DNA from: Castanea sativa
Taxonomy: Eukaryota; Streptophyta; Magnoliopsida; Fagales; Fagaceae
Direction: 5' to 3'
NCBI RefSeq assembly: GCF_040712315.1
Contig: NC_134022.1
Span: 2,170,001 to 2,234,000, forward strand
Length of the DNA stretch: 64,000 bases
A model generated the notes under the pieces. The model searched no databases, was not told where the DNA came from, and worked only from the letters and a program-made list of their open reading frames with translations. The translations under genes and the position numbers were made by a program. This document shows, piece by piece, positions 54,844-64,000 of this stretch. Every line of letters begins with the position of its first letter. The first letter of the stretch is position 1.

Positions 54844-56545
54844 TTAATGATTTTCCAGTAAACTTCTATTTCTATGTCCCGTTTTTCTAATTTTTTAGTT
54901 TTTTTTTTTTTTTTAATGAAGAAAAGTAACACTTACTTCAATATTGAATTAATAAATGTACAGGTGAGATCTGCCTCCAACCCTGAAGGAATTAGAGACC
55001 AATAGTCTTCACCACTATTTAATCCATCTAATTTTTGGCTAAATGGTAAAGGTTGTCCAGTTGGTATGGTTCCCATTAGGAGAAATACCATGGCTGATCT
55101 CAAAAGGGCAAAGTTAGCTACAAAGATACATAACTCAAAATATAAACCACTTACTGTTGATAAACCTGGTACTCATGTGAGTTATCATTGCTACACTCTA
55201 ATTTATTTTTATTTATTTCATACATTTACACATATTTTGTGTTGTAGTTGTAGTTGACTTCAATGACATGCAAATATCTTTATAGTTTCCTACAAATTTA
55301 GCATATAAATCACAAAAAATATATACATGAGTTTGCTGTTAACTATGGTGTGATTGATGATTAGTAACTAGGCTTGGAGTGCATAAGCACACACATACTC
55401 AATGTGCAACTAGAGTTGGAGGAGTAATACTAAGAATAATTACACATTTTCTTTTATAAATAATTTTCAAATGATTGATTTAAAATGTTATATATTTTTC
55501 TCAGCATGCTATAGTGGGGACAAAAAATAAGAACGTGTACCATGGAGGTTCTACAAGCATCAGCATATATAACCCAAAAGTCAAAGGAACTCAATACAGT
55601 TCTGCTCGCATAAAGGTTCAAAATTATCCAGATAGCATAGAAGTTGGATGGACGGTAAGGGATAGAGGAAAAAAGTTTACAATATGTATTTATGTACGTA
55701 TATGAGCTTGTTAAATCTAATACTCATTTCTTTTTGTCTTAGGTAAATCCAACCTTGTACAACGATACTCGTACTAGATTATACACATTTACAAAAGTAA
55801 TTAATATTTTTTTTTTCTATTCATACGCAGTTCTATTAATTATGTAATAAACTACGCTATTTACAGAGCGAAATCCTCATGCTTCGATACATTATGTAAT
55901 TCACTAATTCCTGTGAGGACGGATATTCCTCTCGGCATTCCTATAGAGTCAATTTCAACGCCAGAACAGCAATTTGACTTGCAATTAATGCTTTTTTGGG
56001 TAAATAAATAGATACATGTATTTATATAGATGTGTGTGTGCATGTGCGTGTGTGTGCATGTGCGTGTGTGTTTCTTTGGTACTAACCTCTTTGTGCATCA
56101 AGTATGATACAAAAAAAGCACATAATTTGTTCTTACTTCCTGTGTTTGTGTTTTTTCTCTTGAATGATAGGATTCTAGCAATGGAAACTGGTTTCTAAAA
56201 TTTGGTCAAGATGAAACTGTAATCGGATTTTGGCCAAAAAATGTATTCACTGCTTTAGGAGACGAAGCTAATTATGTTGAATGGGGAGGAGAGGTTTTTA
56301 GTCCTCCTGGTGTGCCTAGCCCTCCCATGGGCTCTGGGTATAGTTAAAGGTTAGAAGAAAACACCAAATATGATGCATATTGCAGGCAAATTAAAACAAT
56401 TAATGAGACTGATTATGTTGTGAATGCTGTCGATACTGAGAGTTTTTCAGATATCGTACAATATCAAGTTATTGATGAAGGAAGAGTAGGTGCAGATCAG
56501 CACCTAGTACTGTTTGGGGGTGTGGGTGGTCATATTGGAAAATAA

Positions 56546-57920
56546 AGATTTCTAAGTTTTCTTCTGGTTCAGTGCATGTATTCTTATCAATAAAATGACT
56601 TTCAAGTCAACTTTCAACTAACAACACTTCTAGCATGAATATTGTTGGCTATTTTCCATCCAACAGTGAACCATAAGTGATCAAATGCAAATGATGATGA
56701 GACCATTATTAATGCAGAATACCAGAAACTGAGATGCAAAGAAATGAAGTACAAACGAAGATTCTCATTGTTAACTTTGCCTAGTGTACCAAAAATATTA
56801 GGACATCCTTAGTTGATGGCAGATGGGAAGCCCGGGTAACATGCTGACTTCTCATTTGACACAAAATACCATAAACAGATTGTTGATGCCATAGAATCTG
56901 TTCAGTTGTTTGCTTCTCTGTTTAAAGTTGAGAATGGCTGTCGTGGTCAATCTTTGGAATGCTTGAAGCATGATACTGGCCTAAAGTAATTGAGTTAATA
57001 CTTATAAGTAAATAAAAATATGGAAACAAAGAGTCAAAAGTAATTTCTATCTCACCTGAATTACATTGACCTGAAACCAAGCACTTTTCTGCACTCTTTT
57101 TGAGTTCATAATTTCCATGAACTTCTTGACTAAATTCCCTTTCTAGGTAACCATATATAACAATGATAAGATTGAGAAGGGATGTTTGCTTGAGTATCTT
57201 CTTTGATGACCGACAATTAGGCTCAAGTGAGATCCGCTTGATTTAATAATTTAAAGAATATAAGATTTAACCAAAAGCTAGACATCTTATAACATGATAG
57301 ATTGATAGTTATAACTATATCCTTGATAATCAGAATTTTATATAAAACACTAAAAATTTTGCCATGTACTCGTTTTAACTGGATTTCATTCACAAGTTTA
57401 AGATGGATTTGTTTTACATTGACAGCGAAATCCATTGGAAAAAGAAAAGGGTTATACCTTGGTTCAGACTTGGAGCCACCTACTTTGTTTTTCTGAATCA
57501 TCGGAACATTATGTTTGTCCTCATGTTCTTTGTTCTTCGTCCCTAACATGTGTGGATCATCTTGAAGTTTCTGCACAGATTAGGTTATTGTGAACTTAGT
57601 TTTGTTTGACACAGTGCCACTGGATACACCACGAATTTCTTTATTTTGATAGATAAAATAGACAATGCAACTCACACCTGCACAGATTGAGTCCCTGACC
57701 TCACCTTCCTTATAGGGTGATGAGATGCCACTTGTTCCAAGATCACTAGCTTCACATGGAGTATGAACTAAGAAACAGATAAAAAAAATTTCCTTTGTAT
57801 CATGGCATTAACTCAATAAGAACCATAGAACATTCATTAACAATGGAATCATCCAGCATGTTAAAGCAGCTCAAAAAATTTAATCTTTACAACCTTAAAT
57901 AGTATATGGTTTTGGCATGT
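56546..57920. repeat. Duplicated segment downstream of copy B
   Basis: Paralogous to 39740-41120. On the minus strand at 57223-57576 a frame MQKLQDDPHMLGTKNKEHED remains open; in the A copy the same stretch has a 1-base deletion. I do not recognise the product. Confidence 0.7.
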
Positions 57921-58639
57921 GCAAATCCTCTATTTTGCATTTCATCCTTAAAAAACATTGGTCTGATTCTGATAAACTTGCATCAATGCTGATAAAATCT
58001 TTGACAGATAATGCCTTTGTTTTGAATTGAAAGCTGCAAAGAGAGGGATCATCAAGTATCTTAAATCATATAACAAAATCCACGACTGCCATAGAGAGAG
58101 AGACGGAGAGGGGTTCTGGTGTTGTACTTGTATTGGAGACAGCTGTGTAAAAGGATCAAATCATGTCAGCAAAATGATGCCTACATACATTATAAGCATT
58201 AAGAGGCTTTGGGTTTCTCACACAGAGACTAGATAACAATCGTACAACTGATCAACAAAGATTATTGTCTGGCTCAGGCCAAATCCTCTATTACTTGGTA
58301 AAATGCGGGCGCCAAAATCATCTAAAACAAGAATGTCCAACATAGTCCATTCTTAAGGGTGACAACTTGTTGTATGGTTTTAGGGTCATAGAAAAATACT
58401 CTAGAAATAAACTTTACTAGATACATAGAGAGTACAGAGCTCAAGAAAAACATACCAATTAACTAGTAAAAATTTCCAAAATTATGGAAACAAAAACACT
58501 GATCAAACCTGTGTTAACTGACACTAACCACATAGCTCAAAAGGTAAATAAACCACTCAAGCTTCTAGCTTCCTTCAAAATTCAAAGATTGAACAGAAAA
58601 TTTACACAGTAACAATATGAACAACAAAAGGCTAAAACT
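57921..58639. other. Spacer, no gene seen
   Basis: No domain or repeat recognised. The last part would contain the 3' UTR of the minus-strand gene that follows. Confidence 0.5.
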
Positions 58640-60478
58640 TTATTCTTTCCAACTAAAATCACCATCTACAATTCCATGCCTCACCAAAACAATCTCCTTT
58701 ACAAGATTTCTGTAAGTGAATGGTCTTACTGCAGCTCGCAAAAACAACTCCGGAGGAATTTTACTCTTCTTAATCCTTTTTCTCCATGGACCATACCCAA
58801 CACGCTTCCATTCCCCTGGACTCACTTTTGGCCATTTGCCCCTCAGTGCAGTTTCATCTCCATCTTCTGCATTGTTTTTAACTTTTCTCTTTTTCCGTGA
58901 TTCCATTTCCCTCAACTGCTCCTTATAGAACTTATTTGACACTTCGACACTCCGTTTTGCTAACTTCTCCATTGCATCCGCACTGCTCACTGCCTTTCGA
59001 AACTCCTCCTCCCAAAACTTCTTATCCTCTTCTACACTTAAATCCTCTTCTTCAATACCAGATTCATCATCTCCACCTTCTTCTGAATCCATAACTATAT
59101 CATCATCATCATCATTCTCAACAATGCATTCATCCTCCTCCTCCTCGTCATTACCATCATCCTCAATCCACTCTACAACCTCAGCCTCACCTGCATTACT
59201 GCTGAGCCGATCCTCATCATCATCCGGGGCATCACACCCCAACTCCATCTCCTCCAACTTTGCTTTCCACTCCTTAGTATACGGATGCAACAAGTTCTGC
59301 GTTGGATGATTACTCAACAGAAACCCCAAACACTCAGACTTCCTCTCATCGCTCAACTTCTCATACTTGTTCACCACATCATCCACAAACGCTTTGGGAT
59401 TGGCCCTCAAAATCTTACACAATCCACCAAAATAAGTACAAGCATCAACACTCCCATCCTCATTCCTCACCTCAAACAAGTACTGCCTCTCCGTTTTCGG
59501 ATCCAATAACGGCATCAACCCCTTAAAAAAATCCTCCTGAGGCTCAAACCGAGACTGATACACCGGCCTCTTAACGTACAGAATATCAGGCCTCATCCAC
59601 GCCGCACATTGCGTTATAAGAGACCTCGCCTTATTCCCAAACCTACCCATCAAACTCCACTTATCCAACCTTCCTTTTTTCGGGGCTTCCACAACAACCT
59701 CACACGCCAAAGTCCATTGTTCCCAAGGCAATTCATTAACTCTCCATTTGGGGTGTCTCACAAACACCCAGAAATGCTTAAAAAACCCTTTAATACTATC
59801 AGTATTATTATTAATTTTGACATTATTTTCCATTTCCTTCAACCTCTTACCAAAATCCGTAGCCATTTCAAACTGCTCAATCTTCTCCCACTCTTCCTGG
59901 TCCCTGACTTCACTGATCAAAGTGACACGCTCGTCCGAAAAGCGGCCGCGAATGGGGTCACCAACGACAACACCACGCCAGGAGTAAGGGCCGTACTGGC
60001 CATACTTGTACCAGTCATATGGGTGTCGGAGATTGGGGTCGTCTTTGTCCATGAATCGAACCATACGGTCGTAGCCTAAGCCAATCTCTTGAAGCTCGTC
60101 TTCGGTGAAATTGTCGGCCTGGTTAAGGCTCTTGTTGTTCTTTTCGCTGTTGCGGCGGAGGAACCGGGTCTCTGCCATCCTCCTGCTTTTATCGCGGGCG
60201 CCTTCCTTTATGGCTCGCCGGAACGCGGCGTCTCCCTCTATGCGGCCTCCTGAACCGCTGCCTCCTTGCTTCTTCGGCTGCTTCTTCTTGCCTCCTCGAC
60301 CTCGTCCTCCTCCTGCTCCTCCTCCTGCTCCTGCTCGAGCGGAGCAGTGAACAGAGAAATGGGTTTTCAGAGAATTGGGGCATTGGATTTGGGGGAAGCG
60401 AAGAAAATAGGGGATAAAATGGAAGTGGGTTTTTGAGAGAGAGAGTGAGAGTGTGAGGTTTTGAGGAGGGTTTTGCAT
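58640..60478 (-). CDS. Intronless acidic protein, probably plastid-targeted, family not recognised
   Basis: 612 residues in one exon. Residues 1-47 are rich in Ser, Thr and Phe and lack acidic residues, ending VHCSA, a typical chloroplast transit peptide. 48-80 is a Gly/Lys/Arg-rich stretch. 120-410 is a conserved-looking globular part with DWYKYGQYGPYSWRGVVVGD (155-174), RHPKWRVNELPWEQW (241-255) and WSLMGRFGNKARSL. 416-486 is strongly acidic (runs of Glu and Asp). 487-612 is charged with a basic KKRKVK at 529-534 and ends in VRHGIVDGDFSWKE. The ATG at 60478 is the first in frame; upstream lies a purine-rich leader. The stop lies in AATAAAG, a possible poly(A) signal. No transposon hallmarks, so a real host gene. 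I cannot name the family. Confidence 0.82.
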   Translation of the reverse strand: MQNPPQNLTLSLSLSKTHFHFIPYFLRFPQIQCPNSLKTHFSVHCSARAGAGGGAGGGRGRGGKKKQPKKQGGSGSGGRIEGDAAFRRAIKEGARDKSRRMAETRFLRRNSEKNNKSLNQADNFTEDELQEIGLGYDRMVRFMDKDDPNLRHPYDWYKYGQYGPYSWRGVVVGDPIRGRFSDERVTLISEVRDQEEWEKIEQFEMATDFGKRLKEMENNVKINNNTDSIKGFFKHFWVFVRHPKWRVNELPWEQWTLACEVVVEAPKKGRLDKWSLMGRFGNKARSLITQCAAWMRPDILYVKRPVYQSRFEPQEDFFKGLMPLLDPKTERQYLFEVRNEDGSVDACTYFGGLCKILRANPKAFVDDVVNKYEKLSDERKSECLGFLLSNHPTQNLLHPYTKEWKAKLEEMELGCDAPDDDEDRLSSNAGEAEVVEWIEDDGNDEEEEDECIVENDDDDDIVMDSEEGGDDESGIEEEDLSVEEDKKFWEEEFRKAVSSADAMEKLAKRSVEVSNKFYKEQLREMESRKKRKVKNNAEDGDETALRGKWPKVSPGEWKRVGYGPWRKRIKKSKIPPELFLRAAVRPFTYRNLVKEIVLVRHGIVDGDFSWKE

Positions 60479-60826
60479 TTTTGCTTTTGTTTTTGAGGTT
60501 TGTACATAGCTATATCTATTTATTTGCTAGTTAAGACAACAAATAAAAAATATCATAGGAAATTGCAATGAGCTCCCTAGAGTTTTTTTTTTTTTTTTTA
60601 ATAAAATTATTTATACTCGCTTCCCATTTATTTTAAATAAAATTCAAATTATTTACATTAATCTACCATGAATGGCTAGAAAAAATGGGTTTTTAAAAAG
60701 CTCAAAAGAAAAAAAGTTTCAAATTTCCTATGAGATGGTGGTGTGGGTGACAAATTAAGGGAGGGTAAAATAGAAATTCAAGATTTTTTAAAAGCATTTT
60801 TTTTTAAAAAGGGAAGTGAATGTTTT
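60479..60826. other. 5' flank of the minus-strand gene
   Basis: AT-rich, with a poly(T) run at 60583-60599. The promoter of the preceding gene should lie here; I could not single out a TATA box. Confidence 0.45.
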
Positions 60827-61094
60827 GTCTCCGTTTGGATACACGGCACGTCCACATTTCTGGGTTCAGCACATTTTCAATTTTTTTTTTTTTTTTGGTT
60901 CAACCACATATTGTTGACTTTGCAGCAGTGAATAGTGCACCTGTGCACTGTTCATGGGTCCCATAAACTTCACTTTTCAGTCACTTTTTTATTAAAAATT
61001 AGTCTCACGTCACTATTCACATATTTAAAAATTATATTGCTACAGTGTTTTCAGTTTTCAATTTTAGCAAAATAAGTTCTATCCAAACAGACCC
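60827..61094. mobile_element. MITE with GTTTGGATA termini, ~268 bp
   Basis: Left end GTCTCCGTTTGGATAC and right end TATCCAAACAGACCC are inverted copies with small differences. The interior (GCAGCAGTGAATAGTGCACC, CACTGTTCATGGGTCCCA, CACTATTCACA) is of a type abundant in some tree genomes. No coding capacity. I could not match an 8-bp target duplication. Confidence 0.7.
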
Positions 61095-62051
61095 TTTATT
61101 ACAAAGAAGGGATAATTAGATAAATAGCAAGACCAATAATGAATGTGTAATAATAATGGTGATTCCACATCGGGTTCAATAAAATAATTAAACTAGATTG
61201 AAGTTATATATTAGCTTCATTGATTAACATTGTTAAGTAGCAGTTTAATCATAAATTTAAGTTAAGTGAATGAAAGTTGGGGGTTCAGGATGCTCTTGTT
61301 GTTGTTAAGGGTAGTTCTATGAATTTTGGACTTAAGGCGAAGATTAAAATGAAGCATTTTATATATTTTAAATGTTACTTAAATGTTCTATGATTGTTGT
61401 TTTATACTTCTCTCATAATTTTTGCTTGTGGTTTTGTCACGGCTTGCCAAAGGGGAAGATTGTTAGGGTCATTTTTTTTTCTTTATGTTTTAGCCTAACC
61501 TTTGACAAAACGTACTTTATTTGTAATTGGATAGATCTAAGTTGGGTTTAATGTATCAAGAAATATGTTGCTCAAAAACATCAAGCGGTATCATTAAAGA
61601 CATGAAGATTGATCCAAGAAATAAGTAAAGAAAAGCTAATTCAGTAAAGCTCGACACTAGTATCTATTGGGATTTAATGAAGCAGCTCAACACAAGCTCC
61701 ATCTATCGATACTTACGAATTTAAAATTCTCAAATCTGGATTTCGGCCCATGATGACTTGAATGATTGGGATTTCTCTCTTTACAACCCTAGCAATATAT
61801 ATGGCTTATTTTAAAAGTGATCAAGAACAAAAACAAAGACTTAGAACTCATATACTCTGTGAGAAGCTAATGCGTTTGTACACCTTAAAGTTTTGTAACC
61901 AAGTAAGAAAACCAAATATAAACTAGATACAAGGAAGCAAATATTGAATGACAACTCATAAAAGCAAACGTAATTTGCTGTCATACAGAGAACCCAACAT
62001 GCATGAGACATTTAAATAGAGGTCATCAAATAATTCTTCTTAGCCAAATTA

Positions 62052-62124
<73 letters not shown>

Positions 62125-62819
62125 GGCTGTTACATCCAAATTGTAGCAATTGAGTACTTGACTACTTGGGTTCTCGTTGAACATGGAAGAGATAAGCCGA
62201 AAATTAGAATGCAAAATTTTTATGTGAATCATAATATGAAATGGCATATACCTATGCTCCATGAAATCCAACCCTCTGTGTAGCTTCTACCAACCTATAA
62301 AAATAGCAATGATACAAAAATTTACAATCCAAATCCAATACCAAGGAATATTCAATTAAGAACTTCTTTTGATATTTTTTATGAAAAATAAATATAAAAA
62401 AAAAATAAAAAGAGAGAAAGTTACCTTAATAGAGATATGAAGAGTACATGCTTATGCAAATCTGCTATAGTACCCAAACTTTAAAATTAGTATTCAGATT
62501 CTTTTTTTGTTTTTTATTTTTGAATTTAATTTTGTAAATATTTAGAATATAGATACTTGGATGAGTTTAAAATTATTCACTACTAAAATTTAATTGATCT
62601 AATGCTCTACATTAACTCATCAAGAATATATCCTACTCACTTAAAGTACCCCAACTTACTTGATTTGGTATTAAGTTTGTTTGGTCATGAAAATCCAACA
62701 AACAATAAATAAATAAACATGAAATTTTTGGTGTTCCAATGAGTCAAAGAATGAGAAAAGAAGGTAGCTGTGAAAGTAGACATTGGTGGTGATTGTTGGA
62801 CAAGGCTTGAAATTGCTTC
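61095..62819. other. AT-rich spacer with (TA)n
   Basis: Contains (TA)n at about 62045-62118. The stretch 61450-61900 (TGTTAGGGTC and following) may be an LTR remnant, but I see no partner. No gene seen. Confidence 0.45.
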
Positions 62820-62827
62820 GTTTCATA

Positions 62828-63386
62828 TAAGGGTGGCAAAATCTGACACGACCCGCGAACCCGACACAATTAATCCGTTTATAAAATGGTCATGGGTTGA
62901 GGCTAAACGGGTTTGGGTCATATTCAGGTTGACACGGCTAACCCGTTTAATAAACGAGTCATGTTCGTGTTCAACATGCGAACCCGTCTAACCCGTTTGA
63001 CCCGTTTAGCTTATAAAGTTATTATTTATTTTGATATTATTGCTTCATTAATGGTTTGTTTTATATGTTTATTACTATATTTATAGTTATAATTGTATTT
63101 TAATTTTAGATATATGGGAAATGATAAAAATTATATAGGTTAGGTATGACCTATTAATCAAATAGATTTTTAAATGAGTCATTTGTATTGACCTTTACAT
63201 GGCTTGTTAATTAAACGAGTTAAACGTGTCAGGTTAGGTCAACCTGTTTAATAAACAGGCCGTGTTCAAGTTGAGGATGCTTGACACGTTTCCTAAACAA
63301 GTCAGGTTCGGGTCAACCTATATAGCTAAATACTCATGTCTCAACAAGACACGAACCCGATCTGCGAACATGAATTGCCACCTTTA
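62828..63386. mobile_element. Non-autonomous hAT-type element, 559 bp
   Basis: Termini TAAGGGTGGCAA and TTGCCACCTTTA are inverted with one mismatch in 12. A perfect 8-bp duplication GTTTCATA flanks it (62820-62827 and 63387-63394), the hallmark of hAT transposition. The interior is filled with variants of AACCCGTTT and GACCCGTTTAA in both orientations. No transposase. Confidence 0.88.
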
Positions 63387-63577
63387 GTTTCATAGTGTCA
63401 GCATTGAACTCAAGGATCCAAAAATCACAAACACAATCAAAACTAATTAAAATGCAAAATTGGACTTCGAAATCAGAACCCCACAAATAAAAAAAAGCTA
63501 TGAACTGCAACCTCAAAAAATAGAGAAGTATGAGTGAATAATAGTTATGTGATGAACAAAAGCATAATTAGAGATTA

Positions 63578-63904
63578 GCTTCTGAGCACGCGCTCACGTG
63601 CGTGCTTAGAGGTTCTTCTATGTTTTTGGTAAAAATTAATAATTTGCATCCATTATAAATTGGGTTACTATATTTTTCAATCACAAAAATACTTAGGGGT
63701 GTGATGAGTGTTATACGTTTGCACCAAATATTCAAATTATTAACCTTTTTCCACGCATAATACTCATTACACCCCTATGTATTTTTGTGATTGAAAAATA
63801 TAGTAACCCAATTTACAATGGATTCAAATTATTAATTTTTTCCAAAAAAAAAAAAAAAAAGTAGAAGAGCCTTTGAGCACACATGTGAATGCGTGCTCAG
63901 AGGC
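63578..63904. mobile_element. Fold-back MITE, 327 bp
   Basis: The two halves are nearly full inverted copies: GCTTCTGAGCACGC against GCGTGCTCAGAGGC at the ends, and TTGGGTTACTATATTTTTCA against TGAAAAATATAGTAACCCAA inside. It is flanked by TA on both sides (63576-63577, 63905-63906), perhaps the target duplication. The transcript would form a long hairpin. Confidence 0.75.
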
Positions 63905-64000
63905 TAGTATTGTTAAAAATTATGCGGGTTATGGTGGAGAAGTTGGTGGAGCACTATTTTTATCGCCCATTCTAATTGCTTTCTAGCAGTATTTACCATA

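Larger units (their letters stand above)
44351..56545 (+). pseudogene. Neprosin-family gene copy B, split by Tat3
   Basis: Same exon pattern as gene A: 44351-44503, 44609-44692 joined to 54849-54857, 54964-55176, 55505-55654, 55743-55796, 55867-55999, 56171-56545. Tat3 sits inside exon 2; without Tat3 and one duplication copy, exon 2 is 93 bases, exactly as in A. Other lesions: TAG at 44501-44503 as last codon of exon 1 (CAG in A), TAG in exon 3 (near 55003, AAG in A), a 2-base deletion at the start of exon 6 (133 instead of 135), and TAA at 56345-56347 in exon 7. No functional protein is possible. The protein is otherwise clearly the paralogue of A, with signal peptide and IEVGW/WGGEV regions still readable. 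Confidence 0.9.

Noticed and set aside
59124..59309. Serine-rich plus-strand frame
   Set aside because: It is the shadow of the acidic tract (GAT/GAA codons) of the minus-strand gene.
58640..60478. Naming the acidic plastid protein as HEMERA/pTAC12 or another plastid nucleoid protein
   Set aside because: Both share an acidic character, but the conserved core here does not match what I know of HEMERA, and I have no positive match to any named family.
60819..61102. 8-bp target duplication for the GTTTGGATA MITE
   Set aside because: Flanking bases AATGTTTT and TTTATTAC do not match; ends may be off by a few bases or the duplication has decayed.
61450..61900. TGTTAGGGTC... as a solo LTR
   Set aside because: No matching CA end with target duplication and no partner copy in the window.

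Overview
The window looks like nuclear DNA of a woody eudicot. It has AT-rich spacers, spliced genes with GT-AG introns, Ty3/gypsy and LINE retrotransposons, and MULE, hAT and CACTA DNA transposons. The style of several repeats (for example the small element near 60.8 kb) resembles what I know from Fagaceae such as oak, but that is an inference. About three quarters of the window is transposable element. I support two host loci: a tandem pair of neprosin-family (DUF239) genes at 37.0-39.7 kb (intact copy A) and 44.4-56.5 kb (broken copy B), and one intronless, probably plastid-targeted acidic protein gene at 58.6-60.5 kb on the minus strand.

Layout. 1-0.75 kb is the end of a CACTA transposon inserted in a minus-strand LINE (0.75-4.0 kb); a further LINE fragment lies at 4.8-5.3 kb. 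6.1-16.6 kb is Tat1, an old Ty3/gypsy element of the Tat lineage, split by a 1.38 kb solo LTR. 16.7-25.0 kb is a nest: a long-TIR element contains a second long-TIR element, which contains a LINE whose 5' two thirds are inverted (twin priming). 25.4-26.2 kb holds duplicated copies of the neprosin upstream region, into which young Tat2 (26.2-36.7 kb) inserted. Gene A follows, then its duplicated downstream segment, a 1.6 kb Mutator-like element, and copy B, whose exon 2 is split by Tat3 (44.7-54.8 kb). After the plastid-protein gene, the right end carries small MITE-like elements and a 559 bp hAT-type element.

The three Tat elements share one plan: LTR, primer site starting TGGCGCC or a variant, gag, protease, reverse transcriptase, RNase H, a second RNase H, integrase, a tandem array, then a multi-exon gene on the opposite strand, then the 3' LTR. 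By hand alignment LTR identity is about 99% (Tat2), 95% (Tat3) and 90% (Tat1), which gives a relative order of insertion. All three have lost coding capacity mainly through stop codons that look like C-to-T changes (CAG to TAG, CGA to TGA, TGG to TAG/TGA), as expected for methylated, silenced elements.

The most interesting observations are: the spliced antisense gene kept in three diverged retroelements; the three unrelated tandem arrays at one position, each built of units with a short inverted repeat; a 192 bp perfectly identical tract between neprosin copies A and B that spans an intron; the twin-primed LINE whose empty site can be read from the partner TIR; and several miniature insertions that consist only of a poly(A) tail plus a few bases, with target site duplications.
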